A stretch of DNA of 64,000 bases from JAEVLT01 sp050496765 (GCF_050496765.1 NZ_JBNWEO010000011.1:295048-359047), one strand, 5' to 3'. Shown: positions 16,264-25,409, numbered from the stretch's first letter. Numbers and translations are program-made. The notes: generated by a model from the letters alone, not told the origin.

Positions 16264-17427
16264 TTATAAAGATGCGCGGTAAATCGCGAGTACATCTTCC
16301 TTGTTCAATTTTTTAAAATTACCAAATTCACCATTAACCATTGCTTTGTCTGCCATTAATTCAAGCTGGCTGTCATCAATTTTATAATCGGCCAGGCGGG
16401 ATGGAGCCCCAATGCTCATCCAGAACTCGCGAAGTTTTTCAATACCTTCAAGTCCGGCCTCTTCAGCCGTTTTTCCTTGCGGATCGACACCAAACACCCT
16501 TACTGCCATCTGTTGAAAGCGTTCCGGCTTCACTTTTAAGTTATGCTTCATCCAGTTAGGGAAAAGAATCGCGAGTCCGCCGCCATGCGGAATATCATAG
16601 ACCGCAGAAACCGCATGCTCAAGATTGTGTGTTGCCCAATCGCCGCGATACCCCATTGACAGCATGCCGTTTAATGCCATTGTTCCACAGTAGAGGATGG
16701 TGGAACGATACTCGTAATTCTCCAAATCATTGAGAAGTTTTGGCGCGGTGTCAATCACCGTTTGCAAGAGAGATTCCACCATGCGATCCTGCAGCGGAGT
16801 ATTTTCTTCAAGGTGAAAATAATGTTCAAACGCATGCGACATCATGTCAACCATTCCATATATCGTTTGATCCTTCGGAACCGTATATGTATATACCGGA
16901 TCTAATATCGAAAATGTTGGGAAGGTTACCGAGCTGCCCCAGCCGTATTTTTCCTTCGTTTCCCAATTGGTAATCACAGACCCGGAATTCATTTCCGAAC
17001 CCGTTGCGGCGAGAGTTAACACGGTTCCAAATGGAAGAGCTTCCGTTGCAAAAGCTTTTTTCGTTACAAGATCCCACGCGTCACCATCGTATTTTGAGCC
17101 GGCTGCAATGAGCTTTGTGCAGTCAATGACACTGCCGCCGCCAACAGCCAAAATAAAGTCAACCCCTTCATTTTTGCAAATCTCGATCCCTTTCTTCGCT
17201 GTTGTCAAACGGGGATTCGGCTCAACACCAGGCAATTCAAAAACTTTGGCATCGAATTCTTTTAAATAAGCTATCACCTTTTCATATAAACCAGTCCGCT
17301 TAATGCTGCCGCCGCCATAAACAAGCAAAACATTATTCCCATATTGTGGAATTTCTGTTTTCAATTGTTCAAGCTGGCCTTTGCCAAAAATTAATTTTGT
17401 TGGATTCGTGAAAGTAAAGTTTTCCAA
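16264..17427 (-). CDS. yugJ: Iron-containing, NADH-dependent alcohol (butanol-type) dehydrogenase
   Basis: This cytoplasmic group III alcohol dehydrogenase is 387 aa from TTG 17427, with AAGGAGG upstream and the N-terminus ENFTFTNPTKLIFGKGQ. It has the nucleotide site VGGGSVIDCTKLIAAG. The metal-ligand His residues lie in MSHAFEHYFH and DIPHGGGLAILFPNW, the latter the iron-ADH signature. It is most like B. subtilis YugJ/YugK. An upstream extension of 18 codons lacks a ribosome binding site. It lies 200 nt before pgi in the same direction. Confidence 0.93.
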   Translation of the reverse strand: MENFTFTNPTKLIFGKGQLEQLKTEIPQYGNNVLLVYGGGSIKRTGLYEKVIAYLKEFDAKVFELPGVEPNPRLTTAKKGIEICKNEGVDFILAVGGGSVIDCTKLIAAGSKYDGDAWDLVTKKAFATEALPFGTVLTLAATGSEMNSGSVITNWETKEKYGWGSSVTFPTFSILDPVYTYTVPKDQTIYGMVDMMSHAFEHYFHLEENTPLQDRMVESLLQTVIDTAPKLLNDLENYEYRSTILYCGTMALNGMLSMGYRGDWATHNLEHAVSAVYDIPHGGGLAILFPNWMKHNLKVKPERFQQMAVRVFGVDPQGKTAEEAGLEGIEKLREFWMSIGAPSRLADYKIDDSQLELMADKAMVNGEFGNFKKLNKEDVLAIYRASL

Positions 17428-17592
17428 TTCATTCAGCCTCCTTTTCAATCCTATTATTATGGATTTTCGTGTTGAATGCAAAGATCGCGATTTATTTTTC
17501 CCGCCGATAAACTTTCTAAAACTTTTCGATGAATATTTTTTTGAAGAATGCTGACTCTAAATACGAACCCATTTAATGAAGGAGGAAACAGC

Positions 17593-17826
17593 ATGAGTGG
17601 CATACAACGCACCGCCTTGGTTCTGACAATTATCGGCGCGATCAACTGGGGATTAATTGGTTTTTTTCAATTTGATCTTGTTGCTGCTATTTTTGGCGGA
17701 TCAAGCTCAGCAGTTTCAAGAATTATCTACGGTTTAATTGGAATTGCCGGCCTTGTAAACCTGGGACTTCTCTTTAAACCAAACGAAGAATTGGAGCGGG
17801 AGCCTGAAGCGCATCCGACAAGATAA
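17593..17826 (+). CDS. yuzA: YuzA, DUF378 membrane protein
   Basis: This 77-aa protein has two membrane helices. It begins MSGIQRTALVLTIIGAINWG and carries the DUF378 pattern IGAINWGLIGFFQFDLVAA. The ATG at 17593 follows GAAGGAGGAAACAGC. It is divergent from yugJ and convergent with yugI, as in B. subtilis. The function is unknown. Confidence 0.88.
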   Translation: MSGIQRTALVLTIIGAINWGLIGFFQFDLVAAIFGGSSSAVSRIIYGLIGIAGLVNLGLLFKPNEELEREPEAHPTR

Positions 17827-17830
17827 AAGA

Positions 17831-17869
17831 AAAACCCTTGCATTCTCTCTCAATGCAAGGATTTTTTTA
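17831..17869. terminator. Bidirectional terminator yuzA/yugI
   Basis: CCTTGCATT pairs with AATGCAAGG, with A and T runs on the two sides, between convergent genes. Confidence 0.85.
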
Positions 17870-18271
17870 TTACCTTTTTATCAAGTCTTCACGTTGGGAT
17901 TGGTCAATCCACTCTTGAAGTTTCTCTTTCAGTGTATTAAAGCCCTGCTGTTCTTCCGCTTCTGGCAAGATAGTCGCCGTCTGGCGTTTCCGCGCTTTTT
18001 TTGGTTTTACTGCTGTTTGCTGTGGGGCGTCCTCCGTTGCGCGAATCGATAAGCCCACTTTACCAGCACTTTCATCAATGGAGAGTACTTTTACTTTTAC
18101 TTCATCGCCGACTTTTAAATACTCATTTATATCTTTTACATAACCGTGGGTAATTTCAGAAATATGGACAAGTCCTTGCGTTTGTTCATCAAGTGCTACA
18201 AATGCACCGTACGGTTGAACCCCTGTCACTTTACCCGTTACTATACTGCCAACTTCCAATTTATCTGACAT
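17870..18271 (-). CDS. yugI: YugI, S1-domain general stress protein 13-like
   Basis: This 133-aa protein has one S1 RNA-binding domain (residues about 5-75: VGSIVTGKVTGVQPYGAF, then GLVHISEITHGYVKDI) and a charged C-terminal tail. It is close to B. subtilis YugI. The ATG at 18271 follows AGGAGTGTTTTC. It probably binds RNA or ribosomes under stress. Its upstream region is followed within 200 nt by an insertion sequence. Confidence 0.9.
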   Translation of the reverse strand: MSDKLEVGSIVTGKVTGVQPYGAFVALDEQTQGLVHISEITHGYVKDINEYLKVGDEVKVKVLSIDESAGKVGLSIRATEDAPQQTAVKPKKARKRQTATILPEAEEQQGFNTLKEKLQEWIDQSQREDLIKR

Positions 18272-18467
18272 GAAAACACTCCTAAATAAGTTATTTTTTC
18301 TTTTCATTTTATATGCATTGAAACATTATATCATATCGAATATTTTTAATCAAAAATAACTTTTTTGTTTTATTAACAGAATGTTCGAAAATCAGAGCAA
18401 GGAAAATACATGAACATGATACAATAAAGTTGGGGATATCTAAAAAATCGACAAGAGCTGTTATTAA

Positions 18468-18475
18468 ATAAAGAA
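18468..18475 (+). repeat. Left 8-bp target-site duplication ATAAAGAA
   Basis: ATAAAGAA directly abuts the left end of the insertion sequence and is repeated at 20315-20322. Confidence 0.85.
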
Positions 18476-18556
18476 GGTAGTGTCAAAAGTTCTATGAAAA
18501 CTACCTAGCGATTTAATATTTCTTCCATTTACTGGGCGGGTATGCCCCCGCAACCG

Positions 18557-18681
18557 CTCTTGACAAACACGCCAATGGTTTGCGTTTACTTTACCAAGGG
18601 CGACGGGGACAAAAAGAAGGCATGCTAAATAGCCCTTGGTTTTTCCATTTTAAACCATTGGCTAGTTCGGTTTGTCAAGAG
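18557..18681 (-). repeat. Nested imperfect palindrome inside the insertion sequence
   Basis: Three nested arm pairs: CTCTTGACAAAC (18557-18568) with GTTTGTCAAGAG (18670-18681), GCCAATGGTTT (18571-18581) with AAACCATTGGC (18652-18662), and CCAAGGGC (18594-18601) with GCCCTTGG (18632-18639). It lies just after the transposase stop and could form one long RNA hairpin. Confidence 0.75.
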
Positions 18682-18731
18682 TTCGCTTCGCCGGATGCTA
18701 GTTTTATTCAAGGGCTCTGCTAAACAAAAAG

Positions 18732-20216
18732 TTAGGTAGACCGCTGCTGGATAATCCAGCGTTGAGCTAATTCCATTAACTTTGTCCATCGCGCGGGCAT
18801 TGTAGGAAGCCCTGATAGTTCTGGATTCACTACCGGGACTTTGCCCTCTAAACTTGCATGTGGACGAAGGAAATTAAAGTACGCCACAAACAACGTGACA
18901 AAAGAAACTGAACCATGTTCCGACCCAAAGCCATGAGTGGAACGATAGTTGCCCTTAAAAGTGCGGTTAAGTCTCTCGATAATTTGCTTAAGAGGTCTGT
19001 ATTCCGTCGAAACAGGATCGTCGTTTGTCAGCCCAATCACTTGCTTCACATCAAAGGAAATGCCGTGCTGTGCGAAGAAATGTTGGGCTAGCAGATAGAT
19101 CGGATTTCCGTCTACCACAAAGGTTAAATCTTTTGGAATCTCTTTCATCTTCAATAAGACATCATCCATTGCACGAATAGCGGAAACCGTATCTCGATTC
19201 GGTGAGACCGGATAAGAAAGGATGATTTTCTTCACCGCATCGAAAAAGAAAAATAAGTAATGCCAGTGACCATTCACTCGAATATAGGTTTCATCGCCAC
19301 AAAATTGATCGGAAAGCTCGTAAGGGTAATGATCAATATATGGCTTAAGCAAAAGAGCGACGCTGTTTTCGTAGTTCAAAATCGTTTGATGTGAAATGGA
19401 TACACCATGGACATCCTGCATAATGGCAGCTGTTTTACGAGCTGAAAGGCCATAGTTGACATGGTAAGTTAGAATCAACCCCAATGTATGTGGAGATGCG
19501 TAAATCTTTGACAAATCCACTACTGGAAGTTCAGGTGATTCCTTGGAAAGAGGCTTAAAATCAAGGTGAAACCGGCGAAAAATGTATCGTAATTTAAATG
19601 CCTGCGGATCCTTTTTAAACCGTTTCTTTTCTTTGGAAGACATGCCGTTTAGTTTCTTTTGGTAATAGGGACAATCGTTATTTTTGCACTTGAACACGTC
19701 AAAATCTTGTCGCTCCTTAACTTTTTCAAGGGTTTTTGAACAATGAGGGCACTTAAGAATAGCCTCTTTCAAATAACGACTCTTATTGTTAAAAAGGCAG
19801 GAACATACCTTACATTGATACTGTCCTTTGCCTCCATTATTGGCATAAAGATAATCCGATGGAGCACCACACGCTGGACAGTTCATTGACTTAGGTACAA
19901 TTGCTTTTGTATTTGAACGTCTTTGAACCGGTTTTAAGGGTTTACCGTTTTTCTCAAGATAATCGGTGAGGAGTTTTTGATAATCAAGTTTTTCAAAGGT
20001 TTCGATGATAGGAAGTTCATCGACTTGAAGTTTTCGATAAGGTTTATTAACAGGCGTTTCTTCAGGTTTTTCAAACATACCCTTTCCAACGAGAAGTGTA
20101 AGTAATGTTCGAATTACCTGATCTTGATGCTTGATAAATTCCATTAAATAAGTTAATAATTGAGGGTACAAACTTGTCACTTCCAATCTGGGATGTTGTG
20201 TGTGGGGTAACCTCAA
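18732..20216 (-). CDS. DDE transposase with zinc-ribbon N-terminal half
   Basis: This 494-aa transposase has two Cys-rich ribbons in residues about 110-190 (CPACGAPSDYLY, CKVCSCLF, CPHCSKT, then CKNNDCPYY). A helix-turn-helix-like region follows (SARKTAAIMQDVHGVSISHQT). The DDE domain shows GDETYIRVNGHWHYLFFFFD, VVDGNPIY and IERLNRTFK for D, D and E. The catalytic core resembles IS6/IS240 enzymes, but the protein is about twice their length because of the ribbons. The start is uncertain: the TTG at 20216 has TAAGG before it. All catalytic residues appear present. Confidence 0.85.
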   Translation of the reverse strand: MRLPHTQHPRLEVTSLYPQLLTYLMEFIKHQDQVIRTLLTLLVGKGMFEKPEETPVNKPYRKLQVDELPIIETFEKLDYQKLLTDYLEKNGKPLKPVQRRSNTKAIVPKSMNCPACGAPSDYLYANNGGKGQYQCKVCSCLFNNKSRYLKEAILKCPHCSKTLEKVKERQDFDVFKCKNNDCPYYQKKLNGMSSKEKKRFKKDPQAFKLRYIFRRFHLDFKPLSKESPELPVVDLSKIYASPHTLGLILTYHVNYGLSARKTAAIMQDVHGVSISHQTILNYENSVALLLKPYIDHYPYELSDQFCGDETYIRVNGHWHYLFFFFDAVKKIILSYPVSPNRDTVSAIRAMDDVLLKMKEIPKDLTFVVDGNPIYLLAQHFFAQHGISFDVKQVIGLTNDDPVSTEYRPLKQIIERLNRTFKGNYRSTHGFGSEHGSVSFVTLFVAYFNFLRPHASLEGKVPVVNPELSGLPTMPARWTKLMELAQRWIIQQRST

Positions 20217-20314
20217 TTATCCTTAGATTTTAGGGGGTGGCAAGTTTTTTGCATTTTAAAGCCCACTAAATCAAGGATTTATTAACTTTTTAATATATAA
20301 CTTTTGACAATACG

Positions 20315-20322
20315 ATAAAGAA
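20315..20322 (+). repeat. Right 8-bp target-site duplication ATAAAGAA
   Basis: This is the second copy of the target duplication. It directly precedes the AGGAGG of the HTH gene. Confidence 0.85.
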
Positions 20323-20338
20323 AGGAGGGGTGGAGCAA

Positions 20339-20601
20339 ATGAATTCGTTCGGTGAAAACCTTAAACAATGCCGGGAAAGATGCAATCTTACACAGCAAGA
20401 ATTAGCGAGAAAAATCAGAGTCGGTACCGATACAATTAAACGATATGAATCCGGCCAACAAACTCCTACTACCCACACCATTTTAAAAATATCAACTGTT
20501 CTCGACATCCCTGCCTCTGAATTACTCAAAAAGGCATAAAAGAACCTCCAACTGCCATTGATAGGGAAATTGAAAGCCTAATGAAAAAAATCAGCATATA
20601 A
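20339..20601 (+). pseudogene. Small XRE-family HTH regulator, probably frameshifted and cut from its promoter
   Basis: The open part (20339-20539, 66 aa) is one XRE-type helix-turn-helix domain: LTQQELARKI, then RVGTDTIKRYESGQQTP. The ATG at 20339 has AAAGGAGG about 10 nt upstream; a GTG at 20330 is too close to it. The frame stops after ELLKKA, but a shifted frame continues EPPTAIDREIESLMKKISI to a TAA at 20599-20601, which reads like the missing C-terminus. One lost base in the AAAAAGG run explains it. The insertion sequence ends 24 nt before the ATG and has replaced the original upstream region, so expression is doubtful. Confidence 0.6.
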
Positions 20602-20924
20602 AAGGGCAAAAAGCGGATCCCAAAACAACTGGGCTTTACAGTGAAGATTTTTGTCATAGAAAGGATTTGTCCCATTTTTTTGAAAAATAATTTCTGGGAA
20701 TGCATAAAAGATAAAAAAGTTGGAAACTATATTTCTATAAGGCTTTCTAGTATTCCCCCCTTTTTGAAGCGGACAACCTCATGGTGTGTCCCTTTTTTTA
20801 TGCCTTTAACAAACACCTGAGCATCGAAGCGTCTATTTTGGCCATCTTTTTAGTTTCAGATTATCTTCATTTACTTTAACATAGAATGGAGATGGTATTT
20901 ATTTTCTAAAGGATGGTGTTTGGC
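20602..20924 (+). other. Intergenic region without a recognisable gene
   Basis: This is AT-rich DNA between the HTH remnant and patB. No short frame with a ribosome binding site was found. The patB promoter is probably in its last 100 nt, but I could not pick it with confidence. Confidence 0.5.
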
Positions 20925-22088
20925 TTGTCCAGATTTGATGAGAAAATTGATCGAATGCAAACCGCTTCCGTTAAGTGGGAGCGGACAGAGGCGATATTTG
21001 GGGAAAAAGATCTTTTGCCAATGTGGGTGGCGGACATGGATTTCCGCCCGCCCAAAGCAGTTATTGATGCTTTAAAAAAGCGCGTCGAACACGGAATCTT
21101 CGGCTATACCTTTATCCCGGAATCGGTAAACAGCGCTATTCAAACCTGGCTTCATAAACGGCATCGGTGGACGATTGAATCCGATACCCTTTTATATGCG
21201 AACAGTGTCGTCGAAGCGATTAGCATGGCTATTCAAACATTTACAGCCCCAGGAGACAAAGTCCTGCTGCAATCGCCTGTCTACACGCCCTTTTTTGATA
21301 TGATTGAAAAAAATGACCGGATTGTTGCCAACTCACCATTAAAATTAACAAATGGCCGGTATGAGATTGATTTTGAACATTTTGAAGAAGAAGTAAAAAA
21401 CGGTTGCAAACTGTTTTTGTTATGCAATCCCCACAATCCAGGCGGCCGCGTATGGAGCCGGGACGAATTGCAAAGAATAGCGGAGGTATGCGTTAAATAC
21501 AATTGTTTGATCGTTTCTGATGAAATTCATTCGGACCTTGTTTACCAATCCCATAAGCATTATCCCATTGCTTCAATAAGCGATGAAGTCTTAGAAATGA
21601 CCATTACTTGTCTTTCTCCAAGTAAAACGTTTAATCTTGCAGGCCTTCAAGCTTCAGCAGTAGTCATTCAATCGAAGGAAAAAAGGGAGCAGTTTCTCAA
21701 AACCCAAAGACGCCATGGATTTTTCTCCTTAAATACGTTTGGAATTTTGGCGATGGAGACCGCCTATCAGCATGGTGAAGCATGGCTCGAAGAATTGCTC
21801 GATTATTTGGAGGAGAATAAACAATTTGCCTTAAGCTATTTGGCGGAAAACCTGCCGCAGCTTTCTTGCATGGAACCGGATGGTACCTATTTGCTTTGGA
21901 TTGATTGCCGCAAGTTGGGACAAACGGACAAAGAGATCAGGCGGCGTTTGATTGAAAAAGGAAAAGTAGCCCTCGAGCCTGGTACAAAGTATGGCTTGGG
22001 CGGTGAAGGCTTTATCCGCCTCAATTTTGCATGCCCGAAAGAAATGCTGGCAGACGCCCTCGAACGATTAAAACGAGCACTCGGCTAA
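20925..22088 (+). CDS. patB: PatB/MalY-type cystathionine beta-lyase, PLP-dependent
   Basis: This fold-type I aminotransferase-like enzyme (C-S lyase on cystathionine or cysteine conjugates) is 387 aa from TTG 20925, the same length as B. subtilis PatB, with AAAGGATGG 8 nt upstream. It shows PMWVADMDFRPP near the N-terminus, LCNPHNPGGRVW, VSDEIHSDLVY and the PLP-lysine segment SPSKTFNLAGLQAS. A start 12 nt earlier is possible. It stands alone and is closed by a hairpin. Confidence 0.93.
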   Translation: MSRFDEKIDRMQTASVKWERTEAIFGEKDLLPMWVADMDFRPPKAVIDALKKRVEHGIFGYTFIPESVNSAIQTWLHKRHRWTIESDTLLYANSVVEAISMAIQTFTAPGDKVLLQSPVYTPFFDMIEKNDRIVANSPLKLTNGRYEIDFEHFEEEVKNGCKLFLLCNPHNPGGRVWSRDELQRIAEVCVKYNCLIVSDEIHSDLVYQSHKHYPIASISDEVLEMTITCLSPSKTFNLAGLQASAVVIQSKEKREQFLKTQRRHGFFSLNTFGILAMETAYQHGEAWLEELLDYLEENKQFALSYLAENLPQLSCMEPDGTYLLWIDCRKLGQTDKEIRRRLIEKGKVALEPGTKYGLGGEGFIRLNFACPKEMLADALERLKRALG

Positions 22089-22099
22089 AAACGAACGAG

Positions 22100-22130
22100 A
22101 GGACGAGCTAAAACACTGCTCGTCCTTTCC
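22100..22130 (+). terminator. Intrinsic terminator after patB
   Basis: AGGACGAGC pairs with GCTCGTCCT around a 9-base loop, then a T-rich run TTCCTCTTTT. Confidence 0.75.
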
Positions 22131-22134
22131 TCTT

Positions 22135-22512
22135 TTACTTGAGAACATATTCCGCCAATATCGATTGGAGTTCATAAATATTCAGGCTTTTATTAAATTG
22201 CTTTTGCAATGGCAAGGCATTTCCGGAAATCCAGATTTTTAATTCCGCATCCAAATCAAAATGCCCTGCTGTTTCGATACTGAAATGGGTAATATTTTTA
22301 TACGGAATTGAATGATACTCGACTTTTTTCCCTGTCAGCCCTTGTTTGTCCACCAAGATTAGCCGTTTATTGGTAAAAATAAATAAATCCCTTATCAGTT
22401 TATACGCTTTCTCAATTCGTTCATTCGATGCAAGGATTTTCGTAAAATCCCGTTGTACTTCTTCTATATTGATTTCTGCTGCATTCCCGATCATCCCGTC
22501 AAACAGCCCCAT
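22135..22512 (-). CDS. Bacterial PH-domain protein
   Basis: This 125-aa cytoplasmic protein is made almost entirely of a bacterial PH-like domain: FIFTNKRLILVDKQGLTG, then VEYHSIPYKNITHFSIETAG, and a final helix YELQSILAEYVL. It begins MGLFDGMIGNA. The ATG at 22512 has AAAGGAG upstream; an upstream extension lacks one. Proteins of this type are common single genes in Bacilli and have no assigned function. Confidence 0.85.
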   Translation of the reverse strand: MGLFDGMIGNAAEINIEEVQRDFTKILASNERIEKAYKLIRDLFIFTNKRLILVDKQGLTGKKVEYHSIPYKNITHFSIETAGHFDLDAELKIWISGNALPLQKQFNKSLNIYELQSILAEYVLK

Positions 22513-22542
22513 GAACACCAACTCCTTTTTGTTTAAGTATAA

Positions 22543-22574
22543 CAAAAACCGGACGCACTTGTTTACGTCCGGTT
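22543..22574 (-). terminator. Intrinsic terminator after gnd
   Basis: AACCGGACG pairs with CGTCCGGTT on the minus strand, followed by TTTTG. It separates gnd from the PH-domain gene. Confidence 0.8.
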
Positions 22575-22586
22575 AAGGATTTCCAT

Positions 22587-23999
22587 TTATTTTTCCAGCC
22601 AGTCCGTATGAAAGGTTCCTTCGCGATCGACGCGCTGGTACGTATGGGCACCGAAGTAATCACGCTGTGCTTGCAAAAGGTTTGCCGGTAAAACGGCCGT
22701 ACGGTAGCTATCATAATACGCCAGAGCACTCGCTAATCCCGGCACAGGTATACCTGCCTGAATGGCAACGGAAACAACTTCCCTCGCCGCATCCTGATAA
22801 TTCTCTACAACCGATTTAAAATATTCATCAAGCAGCAAATTATCGAGTTCAGGATTGCGGTCATAGGCATCCTTGATGTTTTGCAGGAAGCCTGCGCGGA
22901 TAATACAGCCGCCGCGGAAAATCATCGCAATTTCCCCTGGCTTCAAATGCCAACCGTATTCTTCCGAAGCTACCTTAAACTGGGCAAAACCCTGAGCATA
23001 TGAACAAATTTTGCTTAAATAAAGTGTCTTGCGAATCAATTCAATAAATGCTTCCTTGTTCCCAGTGAATGATTTTTTCACCGGCCCATTAAGAATGTTG
23101 CTGGCACGAACCCGTTCTTCCTTCATTGCCGACAGAAAACGGGAGAAAACCGACTCGGTTATAATCGATAGCGGCACACCTAAATCAAGTGCACTTTGGC
23201 TTGTCCATTTTCCGGTTCCTTTTTGGCCGGCGGTATCTAAGATGACATCCACAAGCGGCTTGCCTGTTTCCGGATCTTTTTTGGTAAAAATATCTGCGGT
23301 GATTTCGATTAAATAGCTATCCAGTTCACCTTTGTTCCACTCGCTGAACACTTCATGAAGCTCATCGGTCGTTAATCCAAGATGTTCTTTCATGATATGG
23401 TATGCTTCCGTGATTAACTGCATATCGCCGTATTCAATTCCATTATGAACCATTTTCACATAATGGCCGGCGCCGTCTGGCCCAATATATGTACAGCAAG
23501 GATCACCGTTGACTTTTGCAGAAATGCCTGTTAACAATTGTTCAACTGCTTCGTATGCTTCTTTCTGTCCGCTCGGCATAATCGCAGGACCTGTCAGTGC
23601 TCCTTCTTCACCGCCAGAAACACCTGCCCCAATAAATAGAATTCCTTTTTCTTCCAATTCCTGATTTCGGCGGATCGTATCTTTGTAAAAACTGTTGCCG
23701 CCGTCAATTAAGATGTCCCCTTTATCCAAATAAGGAACGATCGATTCAATCGCTTTATCGGTAATCGGACCGGCATTGACCATTAGCAAAATTTTTCTTG
23801 GCGTTTCGAGCGACTGCACAAATTCTTCTATATTGGTCGTACCGAATATGTTTTTCCCTTTGTTGTGTTCAAGGATTTCCTGCACCTTTTCAGCTGAAAG
23901 ATCATAGACCGAGACAGGAAAACCTTTGCTTTCAAAGTTAAGGGCGATGCTTCTGCCCATTACTCCAACACCAACGACTCCGACTTGTTGTTTTTCCAA
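22587..23999 (-). CDS. gnd: 6-phosphogluconate dehydrogenase, decarboxylating
   Basis: This oxidative pentose-phosphate enzyme converts 6-phosphogluconate to ribulose-5-P, CO2 and NADPH. The 470-aa length is normal. It shows the Rossmann motif GVVGVGVMGRSIALNFE, the signature IGPDGAGHYVKMVHNGIEYG and the C-terminal AQRDYFGAHTYQR. The start is TTG with AAGGGATG upstream. It is most like the NADP-dependent GndA of B. subtilis. It is monocistronic with its own terminator. Confidence 0.96.
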   Translation of the reverse strand: MEKQQVGVVGVGVMGRSIALNFESKGFPVSVYDLSAEKVQEILEHNKGKNIFGTTNIEEFVQSLETPRKILLMVNAGPITDKAIESIVPYLDKGDILIDGGNSFYKDTIRRNQELEEKGILFIGAGVSGGEEGALTGPAIMPSGQKEAYEAVEQLLTGISAKVNGDPCCTYIGPDGAGHYVKMVHNGIEYGDMQLITEAYHIMKEHLGLTTDELHEVFSEWNKGELDSYLIEITADIFTKKDPETGKPLVDVILDTAGQKGTGKWTSQSALDLGVPLSIITESVFSRFLSAMKEERVRASNILNGPVKKSFTGNKEAFIELIRKTLYLSKICSYAQGFAQFKVASEEYGWHLKPGEIAMIFRGGCIIRAGFLQNIKDAYDRNPELDNLLLDEYFKSVVENYQDAAREVVSVAIQAGIPVPGLASALAYYDSYRTAVLPANLLQAQRDYFGAHTYQRVDREGTFHTDWLEK

Positions 24000-24131
24000 A
24001 CTAACTCATCCCTTCAAGATGCTATTTTTTATAAACCGAGGTGAAAAATTTTTTACACAGTCTCTATTATATAGAAAATATTTTTTCATACAACGAATGT
24101 ACCTATTTTAGTATGAACGAAATAAAGAGGT

Positions 24132-25340
24132 TCATTCCATGAGGTACTTTCGCAAAACTGAATTTAGTAAATCTTTCCCTGAAACAGAAGCGGCTCCGCC
24201 TCCCTGGGCAAATGTATCATTTCCGCCACCCTTGCCATTGATCAAACCAAGCGCTTCGCTAAGAAGATTTTTCATGCTTATGGTGCCTGCCGTGCCTCTG
24301 GCAAAAACGACTTGCAGTCTGTCGCCATTTTCAGCGGCAAAAAAAACATTGGCCCGGTCATTGGCGGCAGCAATCATCCGCGCAAGCTTTTGCAGTTCCT
24401 GGATTGTGCGATTCTCAAAAACACGGGTAAGATAAACTTCGGAATGGGCAAACGGTTTGCTTTCCGATTGGAGCTCCTTTGCTTCATAAGCGAGAAGCTG
24501 TTCTTGCGCATGCTCGAGCGCTTTCTCCGTTTCCTTGTTGCCGTCAAGTAGTTTTTGAACTGCTGCCGGCAATTCTTGTTCCGGAACGTTTAACAGTCTT
24601 GTTAAGTCAAGGAGGGCGGTTTGTTTTTTCCCAAATTGATGAAGTACCCGCTCCCCGCAAATAAAGTGGACACGGATTTTTTGCTTTTGCCGCTCCCAAT
24701 TAAGAATTTTGATTGCGCGTACCTCTCCGGTCGTTTTTGGATGGGTGCCGCCGCAGCCATTGTAATCATAATCCGGGATGATCACAAGGCGGATATTCTC
24801 TTTCACCTTCGTTTCTTTGCGCAGCGGGTAAGCTGACAGTTCTTCAGGCCTCACCCATTTTGTTTCGATTGGCCTGTTTTCCAAAATCATTTTATTCGCC
24901 AAATCTTCCGCTTTCATCGCTTCTTCAGTCGTTAAATATTCGGTATCGATATCAATCGTCAGCCCTTCCTGACCCAAATGAAAACTGACCGTTCGATAGT
25001 GAAACAATTGATCAAAAGCGGCGGATAAAATATGCTGCCCTGCATGTTGCTGCATATGATCAAACCTTCGCTCCCAATTAATTTTGCCACTAACCTCAGA
25101 AGGCAGTTCGGCAAACGCTTTGTCTACATAATGCCTGATTTCCCCGTTCACCTCTTCTACATCGATGACATTATAGCCATTGATCGTGCCAGTGTCATGG
25201 GGCTGTCCTCCTCCGGTTGGATAAAAGGCGGTTTGGGTCAGTACAAGATAATCGTTTCCCCGTTCATCCTTTGCTTGTTTCACAACTTCGGTTGAAAAAG
25301 ATTGAAGGTATGCATCTTCGTAATAGAGTTTTACTGCCAC
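24132..25340 (-). CDS. alaX: Alanyl-tRNA editing protein (AlaX, long type)
   Basis: This trans-editing deacylase removes Ser or Gly from mischarged tRNA-Ala. The 402-aa protein has the AlaRS-like N-terminal domain, the zinc motif HMQQHAGQHILSAAF (HxxxH) with CGGTHPKTTGEV (CxxxH), a coiled-coil stretch (about 255-290) and a C-terminal DHHA1-type domain with GGGNDTFAQGGG. The start is GTG with GGAAGTG upstream. The preceding 170 nt contain tandem hairpins of unknown role. Confidence 0.93.
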   Translation of the reverse strand: MAVKLYYEDAYLQSFSTEVVKQAKDERGNDYLVLTQTAFYPTGGGQPHDTGTINGYNVIDVEEVNGEIRHYVDKAFAELPSEVSGKINWERRFDHMQQHAGQHILSAAFDQLFHYRTVSFHLGQEGLTIDIDTEYLTTEEAMKAEDLANKMILENRPIETKWVRPEELSAYPLRKETKVKENIRLVIIPDYDYNGCGGTHPKTTGEVRAIKILNWERQKQKIRVHFICGERVLHQFGKKQTALLDLTRLLNVPEQELPAAVQKLLDGNKETEKALEHAQEQLLAYEAKELQSESKPFAHSEVYLTRVFENRTIQELQKLARMIAAANDRANVFFAAENGDRLQVVFARGTAGTISMKNLLSEALGLINGKGGGNDTFAQGGGAASVSGKDLLNSVLRKYLME

Positions 25341-25409
25341 ATTTTACACTTCCTATTTTCATTTCTTCCTTCTATTTTCGTCAAAACGAGTTGAGAAATC
25401 AAGAAGTAG

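Larger units (their letters stand above)
18476..20314 (-). mobile_element. Insertion sequence of 1839 bp with IS6/IS240-like transposase
   Basis: The ends carry an imperfect inverted repeat: left GTAGTGTCAAAAGTTCTAT, right (reverse complement) GTATTGTCAAAAGTTATAT. Both ends are flanked by the 8-bp direct repeat ATAAAGAA, a duplication length usual for IS6-type elements. One transposase gene fills most of it. Between the transposase stop and the left end is a ~125-nt nested palindrome. The intact duplication suggests a fairly recent insertion. Confidence 0.9.

Noticed and set aside
20913..20924. ATG 20913 as the patB start
   Set aside because: It overlaps the purine-rich AAAGGATGG that best serves as ribosome binding site for the TTG at 20925, and the shorter protein matches the family length.
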